Positions 52,616 through 62,358 of a DNA stretch of 64,000 nt are shown one piece after another. The notes beneath the pieces are model-generated. The model had not been told where the DNA came from. It saw only the letters and a program-made list of their open reading frames with translations, and made no database searches. The position numbers and the translations under genes were made by a program. Source of the DNA: Halobacterium sp. DL1 (lineage in GTDB: Archaea; Halobacteriota; Halobacteria; Halobacteriales; Halobacteriaceae); assembly GCA_000230955.3 (NCBI GenBank), contig CP007060.1:2486216-2550215 (forward strand), given 5' to 3'. Positions within the stretch are counted from its first letter, which is position 1. Every line of letters begins with the position of its first letter.

Positions 52616-54478
52616 TCAGTCGCGCGGGTGGGACCACTCCAGCGCCTCGCGGACCGCCTCCGTCCGACCGAGGAACGTGAGGTGGTCGCCGTGCTGCAGC
52701 GTGAAGTCCGGGTCCGGCACCTGGTTGTCGCCGTCGCGGCCGACGAGCGCGATGATGCAGCCGTTCGGGAGTTCGGCGTCGACCTCCTCGATGGTGCGGC
52801 CGACGAGGTCCTCCGAGGTCACTTCGACCTCCTGGACGTCGCCCGAGCGCCCGATCTCGGTCATCCAGTTGGCGAGCGCGGGGCGCTCGATGATGTTGTC
52901 GATGCCCCACGCGGTCGCCAGCGACGAGGAGACCGTCCGGACGCCGAGGTCCTCGAAGGCGTCGACGTTGTCCGGGTTGTTCGCGCGAGCGATGATGGTC
53001 TCGACGTCGAACTTCGACTCGGCCAGCTGGGCGACCAGCAGGTTGGCGTCGTCGTCACCCGTCGCGGCGACGACGATGCGGGCGCTGTCCGCCCCCGCCG
53101 ACCGGAGTTCGTCGGTGTCCGTCCCGTCGCCGTGGTAGACGGTGAACCCCTCGTTCCGCGCTCGTTCGACCATCGATACGTCCCGTTCGACGATGACGAC
53201 GTTCTCACCGCGGTCTTCGAGGCGCTCAGCGAGCGCACGACCGACGGTGCCGCCGCCGACGATGATGACACGCATTGGTATGACGTCGAGTGCTTCCGCG
53301 ATGTGTCTTGCGAGACCGCCCTCGAAGACGACCGTCAGCAGGATGGTGAGGAAGACGATGCCGACGAGGAGGCTCGCCGCTGCCTCCATGCCGACGTTCT
53401 GGAGTTCCACGGCGAACAGCGTCGCGACCGACGCCGGGATGATGCCACGAGGACCGACCGCGCTCATGAACGTCCGCTCCGCCCACGAGTACCGGCCGCC
53501 GTACGTGGAGAGGTAGACGGCGATGGGGCGGACGATTGCCGCGATGACGACGACCGCCGCGAGCCCCGCGAGACCGAACTGCGTCAGGTCGTCGAAGGAC
53601 AGCAGCGCCGCCAGCGCGATGAACACGAACGAGAGGACGACGAGCGTCACGTCGCCCTTGAACGACTCGATCTCCTCCTCGTAGGGGAGGTTAGCGTTGC
53701 CGAGCACCATCCCCGCCGTCGCCACCGCCGCGATGCCCGCTTCGCCGCGGAGCGTGTTGGCGGCACCGTAGGAGACCAGCGCGCCCGCGAGTACGATGAG
53801 ACGGGCGCTCTGGGGTGCGTTCCCCCGCGAGAGGTCGACGTGGCGGAGCAGGTACCAGATGACGGCCGCGACGACCAGGCCGACCAGGACGCCGACGCCG
53901 AGCCGGGTCATGAAGTCCTGGAGCACCGCCATCGCCGGCAGGTCGGGGTTGACGACGACCTGGAACACGACGATGGCGAGGATGGCGGCCGTCACGTCGT
54001 TGACCACGCCCTCGGTCTCCAGGGCCGCGCCGACGCGGTCCCGGACCGGGACCACCTCGAGGATGGGCGTGATGACCGTCGGTCCGGTCGCAACCAGCAG
54101 GCTGCCGACGAGGAAGGAGACGTCCCAGCGGGCGTCCAGCAGGTAGTGGACGGCGAGTGAGGTGCCGACCAGCGAGATGACCGCCCCGATGGTGACGAGC
54201 CGGAGCGTCGCGCCCGGCGCCTCCCGGAGCTTCGAGGCCTTCAGGTGGAACGCTCCCTCGAAGACGATGATCGCGACCGAGAGCCCGACGACGCCCGCCA
54301 GCGGCTCCACGCCGCCGAAGGACTCGATGGTCACGACCCCGAGCACTTCCGGCCCGACGACGATACCAGCGAAGATGAGGAACAGGACGCTGGGCACCTG
54401 GAGTCGGTCCGCCAGCACCTGCGCCGCGACCCCGAGTGCGATGATGGTCGCGACGATGGGGATGATCGCCGAGCTCAT
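52616..54478 (-). CDS. Cation:proton antiporter (CPA type) with TrkA-N/TrkA-C domains
   Basis: A 620-residue membrane protein. Residues 1-about 400 hold the CPA antiporter helices, with EGVVNDVTAAILAIVVF carrying the ion-site ND motif. A nucleotide-binding TrkA-N domain follows with RVIIVGGGTVGRALAERL near residue 402, and a TrkA-C domain after residue 530. The fusion suggests gating by NAD(H)-type ligand. Na+/H+ or K+/H+ exchange fits a halophile. Confidence 0.92.
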   Translation of the reverse strand: MSSAIIPIVATIIALGVAAQVLADRLQVPSVLFLIFAGIVVGPEVLGVVTIESFGGVEPLAGVVGLSVAIIVFEGAFHLKASKLREAPGATLRLVTIGAVISLVGTSLAVHYLLDARWDVSFLVGSLLVATGPTVITPILEVVPVRDRVGAALETEGVVNDVTAAILAIVVFQVVVNPDLPAMAVLQDFMTRLGVGVLVGLVVAAVIWYLLRHVDLSRGNAPQSARLIVLAGALVSYGAANTLRGEAGIAAVATAGMVLGNANLPYEEEIESFKGDVTLVVLSFVFIALAALLSFDDLTQFGLAGLAAVVVIAAIVRPIAVYLSTYGGRYSWAERTFMSAVGPRGIIPASVATLFAVELQNVGMEAAASLLVGIVFLTILLTVVFEGGLARHIAEALDVIPMRVIIVGGGTVGRALAERLEDRGENVVIVERDVSMVERARNEGFTVYHGDGTDTDELRSAGADSARIVVAATGDDDANLLVAQLAESKFDVETIIARANNPDNVDAFEDLGVRTVSSSLATAWGIDNIIERPALANWMTEIGRSGDVQEVEVTSEDLVGRTIEEVDAELPNGCIIALVGRDGDNQVPDPDFTLQHGDHLTFLGRTEAVREALEWSHPRD

Positions 54479-54598
54479 GAGTTACCCTCCTGTGTCGGCA
54501 TCGGTGGGGACTTGTCGAGGGGGCCGTATAAAGCGCGTGGGTTGCGGCCCGAACTGCTCTGTTTCGCCCGTCGCCGCTCGGGTTCGACTGGTCGCCGG

Positions 54599-56533
54599 CT
54601 ACTCGTACATGTCGCCGATCTGGTCGGCGAACGCGTCGAGGATGTTCCGGCGCTTCTTCTTCATCGTCGGCGTGAGCATCTCGTTGTCCTCGGTGAACTC
54701 GGTGGGGACGAGCCGGAACTGCTTGATCTGCTCGTAGCGCTCGAACTGCTCGTTGACGTGGTCGACCTCCTCCTGGATGCGGGCCTTCACCCGGTCGTCG
54801 CGGCAGAGTTCGGCGTCGTCGGCGGGCACGTCGACGTCCTCGTTGTGCGCCCACCGGCGGACGCCGTCGAAGTTCGGGACCACGATCGCCGAGACGAACT
54901 TCTGCTCGTCGCCGACGACCATGGCCTGCTCGACGAGCGGGCTGGCGGCGAACGCGTCCTCGATGGGGCCGGGGGCGACGTTCTTCCCCGTCGACAGCGT
55001 GAGCAACTGTTTCGCGCGCTCGAGGAATCGAACGTAGCCGTCTTCGCGGATCTCGACCACGTCGCCGGTGCGGAACCACTCCTGGCCGTCCCGCTCGACG
55101 AACGCCTCCTCGGTGGCCTCCGGGAGCTCCCAGTAGCCGTCGAACACCTGCGGACCGCGGACCAGCAGTTCGCCCGCGCGGCCGGCGGTCCGCTCCTGCT
55201 GTTCCGGGCTGGCGACTGACTCGTCGAGTTCGAGGTCGGTGCCCGGCACCGGCGGACCGATGGTGCCGACCTTCGGCTCCTCGGCCGGGTTGACGGAGAC
55301 CACCGGACTGGTCTCGGTGAGCCCGTACCCCTCCAGGATGGGGAGGCCGATGCCGTGGTAGAGCGCGCAGAGCTCCGGAGAGAGCGAGCCACCGCCGGAG
55401 ATGAAGAACTCCACGTTGCCGCCGAGGGCGTCCCGCACCTTCTCGAAGACGAGTCTGTCCGCGACGGCGCGCTTCCCGCGGAGCACGAGGCCGGGGTCGT
55501 CGGCCTCGTAGTACTCGCGGCCAACGTCGACGGCCCACTCGAAGATGCGCTCTTTCGTCGGCGACTCGGTGGCTTGCTCGCGGACGGCGTCGAACAGTTT
55601 CTCGTAGACGCGCGGGACGCTGGTGCCGGACGTCGGCTGGACCAGCCCGAAGTCCTCCTGGAGGGTGTCCGGGGACTCCGCGTAGCAGACGTGGGCGCCC
55701 GAGGCGAACATCAGGAAGTGGCCGGCGAGGCGTTCGAGGACGTGGGCGAGCGGGAGGTAGGAGACGACGCGGCTGGTCTCGTCGATGCTCTGGCCGTCCT
55801 GCTTGTCGGGACGCGGCCCGAATCGCTTGCGGGACTGGTTGAGGTTCGCCCGGAAGTTCTCGTGGGTGAGCGTCACGCCCTTCGGCTTCCCGGTGGTGCC
55901 GGAGGTGTAGATGAGGCTCGCCAGGTCGCCGTAGTCCCGCTCGTCGATCCACGACTCGTAGGCGTCCCGGTCGTAGGCCTCGCGGCCGCGCTCGTAGAGG
56001 TCGGCCAGCGAGAGGGTGTCCGCGTCGGCGACGTGGTCCATCGTGACCACGAACTTCACCTCGAGGTCGTCCTCGACCTCGCGGAAGCGCTCCAGTTCGG
56101 ACTCGCCCTCGACGACGACGCCCGTCGCGCCACTGTCGCCGAGCAGGTGTTCGACCTGCCGGCTACTCGACCCGGGGTAGACGGTGGTGACGGCGCCGCC
56201 CGCCGCGAGTACGCCGAAGTCGCACTGCGCCCACTCCATCCGGGTGTGTGCGAAGATGCCGACGCGGTCGCCCGGTTCGATGCCCAGCTCGCGGAACCCC
56301 GCGGCGAGGTTCCGCACGATCTCCCGCATCTCGCCGTAGGAGACGTTCGCGTAGTCGCCGTCGGGCGCGGGCGGGAGTACGTCCGGCGTCAGCGTCCGGT
56401 CGTAGATGCCGCCCTTGTAGCCCTGCGCGGGGCGGGCCGAGTGGCGTTCGGCCGCGTTCTCGAACATCCGTGGCAGGGTGTCCTCCACGGTCACCTCGTC
56501 CTCGTAGTTCTGCTCGGCCTCGCGCCAGTTCAT
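54599..56533 (-). CDS. Long-chain acyl-CoA synthetase (AMP-binding enzyme)
   Basis: A 644-residue ANL-superfamily enzyme that activates fatty acids to acyl-CoA. The phosphate-binding loop is SLIYTSGTTGKPKGVTLTH (about residues 200-218), the adenine site is GYGLTETSPVVS, and the lid hinge is FLERAKQLLTLSTGKNVAP. It begins MNWREAEQNYEDEV at ATG 56533. It lies 11 nt after the MBL-fold gene and likely forms a unit with it. Confidence 0.93.
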   Translation of the reverse strand: MNWREAEQNYEDEVTVEDTLPRMFENAAERHSARPAQGYKGGIYDRTLTPDVLPPAPDGDYANVSYGEMREIVRNLAAGFRELGIEPGDRVGIFAHTRMEWAQCDFGVLAAGGAVTTVYPGSSSRQVEHLLGDSGATGVVVEGESELERFREVEDDLEVKFVVTMDHVADADTLSLADLYERGREAYDRDAYESWIDERDYGDLASLIYTSGTTGKPKGVTLTHENFRANLNQSRKRFGPRPDKQDGQSIDETSRVVSYLPLAHVLERLAGHFLMFASGAHVCYAESPDTLQEDFGLVQPTSGTSVPRVYEKLFDAVREQATESPTKERIFEWAVDVGREYYEADDPGLVLRGKRAVADRLVFEKVRDALGGNVEFFISGGGSLSPELCALYHGIGLPILEGYGLTETSPVVSVNPAEEPKVGTIGPPVPGTDLELDESVASPEQQERTAGRAGELLVRGPQVFDGYWELPEATEEAFVERDGQEWFRTGDVVEIREDGYVRFLERAKQLLTLSTGKNVAPGPIEDAFAASPLVEQAMVVGDEQKFVSAIVVPNFDGVRRWAHNEDVDVPADDAELCRDDRVKARIQEEVDHVNEQFERYEQIKQFRLVPTEFTEDNEMLTPTMKKKRRNILDAFADQIGDMYE

Positions 56534-56544
56534 GGGTATCCCTC

Positions 56545-57453
56545 TCACTCCCGGTTCTTAAGATAGTGGAGAACTCCACGAACGTTCATTTTCGTTTCCG
56601 CTTCCGCCTTGCGGTCGCCCCAGACCCCGGCGACCTCGTTGGTCGCCGCGAAGTGGTCGGCGGTGGCCGTCTCGCTGCCGCGTTCGACGACCTCCGCCTC
56701 GACGGCGTCGACCCACTCTCGCAGCACCTGCTCGTACTGCTTCAGCACGGCGTCCGTCTCCGCCGGCCCAGGACCGAAGTGCGCGTACAGCAGCACGTCG
56801 GGGTCGATGCGGCGGATCATCTCGACGTCCGTGACGCACTGCTCGAGGTCGAAGTTCGGCGGCGGACTCGTCTCCCGCACCTGCTCCTTTGCCGGCACCC
56901 AGATGCCGGCCGCGTCCGCGGTGAACACCGCGTCACAGGAGTGGTCCTCGTAGACGACCTGGTGGGGCGCGTGGCCGGGGGCGTGGTGGACCGTCAGCTC
57001 CCGGGAGCCCAGGTCGACGGTGTCGCCGTCGGTCAGTTCCACGATGCGCTCGGCGGGGACCGGCTGCGGGTCGGTGTAGAACTCCCACTGGTCGCCGACC
57101 GCGCGCTTGGTCCCCTCGACGAGGCGTTCCGGGTCGACGAGGTGGGGCGCGCCGACCTCGTGGACGTAGACCTCCGCGTTCGGACAGGCGTCGGCGAGGA
57201 AGCCCGCGCCGCCCGCGTGGTCGAGGTGGACGTGCGTGACGAGGATGGCCGCGAGTTCGTCGCGGCCGATGCCCGCCTCGTCGAGGGCCTCGAGGATGCG
57301 CTCGTAGTTCGTGCCGATTCCCGTGTCCACGACGGCGGGGCGGTCGGCGTCGACGACGTAGACGGAGCCGTACGCTTCGGTGTCGTACATCCCGGTGTCG
57401 ACGTAGGAGATCCCGGGGCACTGCTCGACATCGAAGACGTCACCGATACTCAT
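56545..57453 (-). CDS. MBL-fold metallohydrolase
   Basis: A 302-residue metallo-beta-lactamase-fold enzyme. The zinc motif is THVHLDHAGG near residue 78. HHAPGHAPHQVV and FTADAAG supply other ligands. It lacks the CDCDTC N-terminus of the paralogue at 41854. The C-terminal tail is helical. It is followed by the acyl-CoA synthetase, so a role in lipid or thioester hydrolysis is conceivable, but the substrate is unknown. Confidence 0.9.
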   Translation of the reverse strand: MSIGDVFDVEQCPGISYVDTGMYDTEAYGSVYVVDADRPAVVDTGIGTNYERILEALDEAGIGRDELAAILVTHVHLDHAGGAGFLADACPNAEVYVHEVGAPHLVDPERLVEGTKRAVGDQWEFYTDPQPVPAERIVELTDGDTVDLGSRELTVHHAPGHAPHQVVYEDHSCDAVFTADAAGIWVPAKEQVRETSPPPNFDLEQCVTDVEMIRRIDPDVLLYAHFGPGPAETDAVLKQYEQVLREWVDAVEAEVVERGSETATADHFAATNEVAGVWGDRKAEAETKMNVRGVLHYLKNRE

Positions 57454-58020
57454 GTGTCAAAGCAGGGGCGGCCGCGGGCAAAAGCGTTCGCGTGGGAGAG
57501 CGGCCGAGGACCACGAACCGACCGCCCGACTGCTCGATGGCGGCGAGGCGGTCGAGGTGCGGGTAGAGGTAGCGGCTGATGACGGCGCCGAACCAGAAGC
57601 CCACGACGGGCGCGATGAGCCACCAGACGACGATCTCGCCGAGCACCGCGAGGTCGAGGGTGTCGGTCGCGAGACCGAGGCCGGCGATGGCCCCGACGGC
57701 AGTCATCGACGTGGAGACGGGGACGCCGTAGAGGTTCGCGACGGCCATCCCGAGGCCGATGAACCCGAGCACGACGATGCTCGCCTCGATGGTGAACGCC
57801 GACCGGCGACGAGGTCGCCGCCGAGCGTCGCGATGACCTTTCTGCCGACTGTCCACCCGCCGAGGAGGACGAAGAACGTCATCAGCGCCGCGGCGGTCGT
57901 CTTCCGGGTGACGCCCGCGCCGACCGGCGGCCCCCAGACGACGCCCGTCGACGACCCGCCGATGTTGAACCCGACGAACCCGGCCACGGCCAGGCCGACC
58001 AGCAGGAGGGTCGAAACCAT
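57440..58020 (-). pseudogene. pit: Inorganic phosphate transporter (PiT), frameshifted and truncated
   Basis: The upstream piece starts MVSTLLLVGLAVAGFVGFN and includes GGSSTGVVWGPPVGAGVTRK. It breaks near 57800, after LATLGGDLVAG-like sequence. The homology resumes in another frame as FTIEASIVVLGFIGLG and YGVPVSTSMTAVGAIAGLG, then ends where the MBL gene begins. The C-terminal half of a normal PiT permease is missing. One lost base accounts for the shift; the truncation is additional. The 14 nt at 57440-57453 overlap the start of the MBL gene. Confidence 0.8.
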
Positions 58021-58143
58021 GCCCGGCCGTTCGTATCCCCCGAAGTATAGATTCTGGGTCGGTCGTCGGCGGGACGCGGGGTTTGCCACGCCCTCCCGGG
58101 GATGCGACACGTTCTTGCCGCGTCCCGGTGAACCAACAGGAAA

Positions 58144-59526
58144 ATGCTGAGCAGACAGTTCGTCCGGGAGCACCCAGAGGCGGTCCGCGACGCCCTCGCG
58201 AAGAAGGGCGTGGACGCGGACGTGAGCCGGATTCTCGAAGTCGACGAGGAGTGGCGGGAGCTGAAGAGCCGCGGGGACACGCTCCGCCACGAGCGCAACG
58301 AGGTCTCCTCGAAGATCGGCCAGCTCAAACAGGAGGGCGACGAGGAGGCAGCCCAGGAGGCCATCGACCGCTCGGGAGAACTGAAGGCGGAACTGGAGGA
58401 GGTCGAGGACCGCGCCGACGAACTGGAGGCGGAACTGGAGCGGAAACTGCTCACGCTCCCGATGATCCCCGACGACGACGTCCCTGTCGGGGCCGACGAG
58501 ACGGAGAACGTCGAGCGGCGCCGCGAAGGCTTCGACGACCTGCGCGACCTCCCCGTGGAGGTCGTCCCCCACTACGACCTCGGGGAGGACCTGGACATCC
58601 TCGACTTCGAGCGCGGCGCGAAAGTGTCGGGCGGCGGCTTCTACTTCGCGAAGGGTGCGGGCGCTCGCCTCGAACACGCGCTCGTCCAGTTCATGCTCGA
58701 CGTCCACCGCGAGCAGGGCTACGTCGACGTCTTCCCGCCCATCCCGGTGAACTCGAAGTCGATGGAGGGCACCGGCCAGTTCCCGAAGTTCGTGGAGGAC
58801 GCCTACCGCGTCGGCGACGTCAACGAGGCCGACTACGAGGACGACGACCTCTGGCTGCTTCCGACCTCGGAGGTACCGGTGACGAACATGTACCGCGACG
58901 AGATTCTGCTCAGCGACGACCTCCCGCTGAAACACCAAGCGTACTCGCCGAACTTCCGGCGCGAGGCGGGCGAGCACGGCACGGAGACGCGGGGCATCGT
59001 ACGAGTTCACCAGTTCAACAAGGTGGAGATGGTGAACTTCGTCGAACCCGAGGAGTCCTACGAGCGCTTCGAGGGTCTCGTCGACGAGGCCGAGGAGGTC
59101 CTCCGGCGCCTCGAACTCCCCTACCGCATCCTCGAGATGTGCACGGGCGACCTGGGGTTCACGCAGGCGAAGAAGTACGACATCGAGGTGTGGGCGCCCG
59201 GCGACGAGATGGACGAGGGGCCCGCGGAGGGCGGCCGCTGGCTGGAGGTCTCGTCGGTGTCGAACTTCGAGGACTTCCAGGCGCGGCGCGCTGGCATCCA
59301 GTACCGCCCCGAGCGCCACGAGTCGGCGGAGCACCTCCACACGCTGAACGGGTCGGGGCTCGCCATCCCCCGCGTGATGGTCGCCATCCTCGAGTACTAC
59401 CAGAACGACGACGGCACCGTCGACGTACCCGAAGCGCTCCAGCCGTACATGAACGGCCAGGCGGTCATCGAGGGGACGCAGAAAGTCGGCGAGTCGGCGC
59501 TGGGCGACGGCGAACGCGAGGCGTGA
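58144..59526 (+). CDS. serS: Seryl-tRNA synthetase
   Basis: A 460-residue class II SerRS of the bacterial/haloarchaeal type. It has an N-terminal tRNA-binding coiled coil (about residues 25-110) and then the class II core: motif 2 FRREAGEHGTETRGIVRVHQF and motif 3 near GSGLAIPRVMVAILEYYQ. It starts at ATG 58144, about 123 nt downstream of the divergent PiT remnant. Confidence 0.96.
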   Translation: MLSRQFVREHPEAVRDALAKKGVDADVSRILEVDEEWRELKSRGDTLRHERNEVSSKIGQLKQEGDEEAAQEAIDRSGELKAELEEVEDRADELEAELERKLLTLPMIPDDDVPVGADETENVERRREGFDDLRDLPVEVVPHYDLGEDLDILDFERGAKVSGGGFYFAKGAGARLEHALVQFMLDVHREQGYVDVFPPIPVNSKSMEGTGQFPKFVEDAYRVGDVNEADYEDDDLWLLPTSEVPVTNMYRDEILLSDDLPLKHQAYSPNFRREAGEHGTETRGIVRVHQFNKVEMVNFVEPEESYERFEGLVDEAEEVLRRLELPYRILEMCTGDLGFTQAKKYDIEVWAPGDEMDEGPAEGGRWLEVSSVSNFEDFQARRAGIQYRPERHESAEHLHTLNGSGLAIPRVMVAILEYYQNDDGTVDVPEALQPYMNGQAVIEGTQKVGESALGDGEREA

Positions 59527-59529
59527 GCA

Positions 59530-59612
59530 GCGAGACAACGAGCGAAGCGAGTTGTCTCGCTACAAGCGAGCGGGGAGCACCGCGACCCGCGTGGCCGACC
59601 GGAGGGAGGCCA
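59530..59612. repeat. Two hairpins with conserved-length loops
   Basis: At 59530-59560 a perfect 10-bp stem GCGAGACAAC/GTTGTCTCGC encloses loop GAGCGAAGCGA. At 59588-59612 stem CGTGGCC/GGCCACG encloses an 11-nt loop GACCGGAGGGA. Both follow the serS stop. They share the 11-nt loop length with the hairpins elsewhere, and the first shares its sequence. Confidence 0.75.
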
Positions 59613-59788
59613 CGGACTGAGCGAACGCCTCGGAACGCGCGAGCGGCGAACGTAGTGGGCCGTGAGCGCCGCGGTAGCGAGTAACGCCGCGTCGGCGGCG
59701 AGCGAAACTAACCTGAAACTACACTCTTTCCGGTTCGTGCCGAACTGTGGAGGCGATGGCACGAATCCTACCAGCGAGGTGGCCGTAG

Positions 59789-60757
59789 ATGGTCGACCTC
59801 GGCTACACGCTCTCCAGCGAGGAACACCCGCCGAACGACCTCGTCGCCGACGCGGTCCGCGCGGAGGACGCCGGCTTCGACTTCCTCGGCATCTCCGACC
59901 ACTTCCACCCGTGGACGAGCCAGCAGGGTGAGAGCCCGTTCGTCTGGTCGACGCTCGGCGGCGTCGCCCACGCGACCGACGACATCCCCGTCGGCGTCGG
60001 CGTCACCTGCCCCATCATCCGCTACCACCCCGCGACCGTCGCGCACGCAGCGGGGTCCGTCGCCGCGATGCTGCCCGGGCGGTTCGCGCTCGGTGTCGGC
60101 ACCGGCGAACTCCTCAACGAGCACGTCTACGGCGACCACTGGCCCGAGCACGCGGTTCGCCTGGAGATGCTCGAGGAGGCCGTCGACGTCATCCGGAAGC
60201 TCTGGACGGGCGAGCAGGTGAGCCACCACGGCGAGTACTACACCGTCCAGAACGCGCGGCTGTTCACGCTCCCCGAGGAGACGCCACCCATCCACGTCTC
60301 CGCGTACGGCGAGCGAACGGCGAAGGTGGCCGCCGACATCGGCGACGGCTTCTGGTGCGTCGGCCCGCAGGACACCGTCGAGACCTGGGAGCAGGCGGGC
60401 GGGGAGGGGCCGCGGTACACCCAGCTCCAGATGTGTTACGCTGAAACCGAGGAGGAGGCCGTCGAGACCGCCTACGAGTGGTGGCCGAACGACGCGCTCC
60501 CCGGCGAGTTGAGCGCCCAGTTGCCGACGCCGGTCCACTTCGAGCAGGCCTGCGAGATGGTGTCGAAGGAGGACATCCGTGAGGGGAGCATGGTCACCAG
60601 CCCCGACCCCGAGGACCACGTCGAGAGCATCCGGGAGGCCGTCGACGCGGGCTACGACCACGTCTACGTCCACCAGGTCGGCCCCAATCAGGCGTCGTTC
60701 GTCGAGTTCTACGAGGAGGAGGTGTTCCCCGCGCTCGAGGACGCCGGGCTGGCGTAG
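59789..60757 (+). CDS. TIGR03557-type F420-dependent LLM-class oxidoreductase
   Basis: A 322-residue TIM-barrel flavin/F420 enzyme of the luciferase-like monooxygenase class. Features are GYTLSSEEHPPNDLV at the start, GISDHFHPW with the cofactor-site histidines, and GVGTGELLNEHVYGDHWPEHAVR. It fits TIGR03557, where F420 is the expected cofactor. The substrate is not predictable. Its 3' end overlaps the convergent SnoaL-like gene by 49 nt. Confidence 0.9.
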   Translation: MVDLGYTLSSEEHPPNDLVADAVRAEDAGFDFLGISDHFHPWTSQQGESPFVWSTLGGVAHATDDIPVGVGVTCPIIRYHPATVAHAAGSVAAMLPGRFALGVGTGELLNEHVYGDHWPEHAVRLEMLEEAVDVIRKLWTGEQVSHHGEYYTVQNARLFTLPEETPPIHVSAYGERTAKVAADIGDGFWCVGPQDTVETWEQAGGEGPRYTQLQMCYAETEEEAVETAYEWWPNDALPGELSAQLPTPVHFEQACEMVSKEDIREGSMVTSPDPEDHVESIREAVDAGYDHVYVHQVGPNQASFVEFYEEEVFPALEDAGLA

Positions 60758-61068
60758 GTCCGCAGCCCGGTTATCTCGCCGTCGCCCACCTCGAAGACGT
60801 CGACGAACGCGAACAGTTCCCCCTCGGCGTCGAGCAGTCGGCCGCGAGCGGCGACGCCCTCCTGTCCCTCGTACACCGCGTCGACGACGTGCCGGGTGTC
60901 CGTCCGCGGCCGGTCGTCGCGCATGAACGAGACGAACGCCTCGCGGCTGGAGAACGTGCGGTCGGGGCGGACCTGCTCGAACTCCGCGGCGAGCAGCGCG
61001 GCGAGCGCATCGTACTCCCCGTCGTCGATGGCGTCGTAGTAGGCCTGGGCGAGGGCGGCGGCGTCCAT
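60709..61068 (-). CDS. SnoaL/NTF2-like family protein
   Basis: A 119-residue cone-shaped alpha+beta fold. It starts MDAAALAQAYYDAIDDGEY and includes FEQVRPDRTFSSREAFVSFM with the usual cavity residues, and DVFEVGDGEITGL. Such proteins act as isomerases, hydrolases or simple binding modules. It is convergent with the F420 oxidoreductase gene and overlaps it. Confidence 0.8.
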   Translation of the reverse strand: MDAAALAQAYYDAIDDGEYDALAALLAAEFEQVRPDRTFSSREAFVSFMRDDRPRTDTRHVVDAVYEGQEGVAARGRLLDAEGELFAFVDVFEVGDGEITGLRTYASPASSSAGNTSSS

Positions 61069-61135
61069 ACCGTGGCTGTGGGCGCGCCCCGCCAAGAAAC
61101 CGAGGGCTGGAATCGGCATCCGCCACAACCGGTAG

Positions 61136-61260
61136 TGGGCGGACTGAAAGGGGCGGCACGCTCGCGCTTGCTTGTTCTCTCGCGACGCAAGGACCGCAGG
61201 CCGTCAGGCCGAGGACCACAGCGAGCGAGCGGACGCGAGCGTACCGGGGCTTTCTACGGG
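61136..61260 (+). ncRNA. Covarying structured element, copy 3 (unclassified)
   Basis: Box 1 TGGGCGGACTGAAAGGGGC (61136-61154), arm GGCACGCTCGCG (61155-61166), a 67-nt inner region, arm CGCGAGCGTACC (61234-61245, one C-A mismatch), box 2 GGGGCTTTCTACGGG (61246-61260). Inner motifs GACGCAAGGACCGCAG and GAGGACCACAGCGAG match those of copies 1 and 2. It lies between the SnoaL-like gene and tsr3. Confidence 0.6.
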
Positions 61261-61336
61261 TTCTAGCGCCAATGCGAGCGGACGCGAACCGTTCTCGGGT
61301 CGGGGCGCTTTTGCCCGGTGGCCGACAATCGAACCC

Positions 61337-61870
61337 GTGGACCTCCACGTCAGGTACGAGGGCGACGACGACCCCGAGAAGTGCACGGCACGGAAGCTCG
61401 CGCGCTTCGACATGGCGACGCTCCACGAGTCGGCGCGAGCGACGCCCTACGGCGTGGTCCTCAACCCGCACGCCGAGCAGGCGCTGTCGCCCGCGGACGC
61501 CGACCACGCGAACCTCGTCGCCCTCGACTGCTCGTGGGAGACGGCCGGGCGCGCGATGTTCGAGATGAAAGGGGAACACCGCGCGCTCCCGTTCCTCGTC
61601 GCGGCCAACCCCGTGAACTACGGAAAGCCGTTCCAGCTCAACACCGTGGAGGCGTTCGCGGGCGCGCTCTGCATCCTCAGGGAGCGCGAGCACGCCGAGG
61701 AGATTCTCTCGAAGTTCCGCTGGGGCCACACGTTCCTCGAACTGAACGAGGAGCCGCTGCGCCGCTACAGCGAGTGTGTGAACTCCGCGGACGTCGTCGC
61801 CGTACAGGACGACTACCTGACCGACGAGGAGGCGGCGGACGCGGCCGAGGAACTGGAGGGTGACACGTGA
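61337..61870 (+). CDS. tsr3: rRNA aminocarboxypropyltransferase Tsr3-like (DUF367)
   Basis: A 177-residue SPOUT-like enzyme that adds an aminocarboxypropyl group from SAM to small-subunit rRNA in eukaryotes and archaea. Family segments are [20 protein letters not shown], and [26 protein letters not shown], with [12 protein letters not shown] near the end. The GTG at 61337 gives a start matching the family [13 protein letters not shown]. The next ORF begins within its stop (GTGA at 61867). Confidence 0.92.
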   Translation: MDLHVRYEGDDDPEKCTARKLARFDMATLHESARATPYGVVLNPHAEQALSPADADHANLVALDCSWETAGRAMFEMKGEHRALPFLVAANPVNYGKPFQLNTVEAFAGALCILREREHAEEILSKFRWGHTFLELNEEPLRRYSECVNSADVVAVQDDYLTDEEAADAAEELEGDT

Positions 61871-62295
61871 CGGGCGACCTCTCGGACACGTACGTCGCGG
61901 CGCTCCAGCACGACCAGGCGGACCTCCCGGCGGACGTCACGCTCGTGGGCGTGGTGCGTCGGCCGACCGGCTGGTTCTCGGCGGCCGTCGACGAGAACGT
62001 GCCGGCGGTCGCCCCGCCCGAGGAGTTACTGGACGACGCGAAGGCCCGCGAGGCCGAACTGGAGGGCGACGGCGTCGCTGACGCGGCGGCGAACCGGCGG
62101 GCGTGGGCAGACGTCGACTTCGCCGACCGCTACCGCGAGCACCTCGAGCGCGACCCGGAGGCGCAGGCTGCCGTCGACGCGCTCGCCGAGCGACTCCGGG
62201 ACGGCGAGTCGCTGGCGCTGGTCTGCTTCGAGAACACCGACGAGAAGCGCTGTCACCGGACGATTCTCCGCGATCGGCTGGCTGCGGTACGCTAA
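61867..62295 (+). CDS. DUF488-like protein
   Basis: A 142-residue protein. Its C-terminal [17 protein letters not shown] is the conserved Cys/His signature of the DUF488 group, whose members resemble small DNA-associated or nuclease-like proteins. The N-terminal part contains an unusual [17 protein letters not shown]. It is coupled to tsr3 by a 4-nt overlap (GTGA). The function is unknown. Confidence 0.75.
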   Translation: MTGDLSDTYVAALQHDQADLPADVTLVGVVRRPTGWFSAAVDENVPAVAPPEELLDDAKAREAELEGDGVADAAANRRAWADVDFADRYREHLERDPEAQAAVDALAERLRDGESLALVCFENTDEKRCHRTILRDRLAAVR

Positions 62296-62358
62296 GCGGT
62301 GGGCCGCACTCACAGCGTCGCGACGGGGTTTTTCCGTGCGTCCGCAGTAGCGCCGCGC

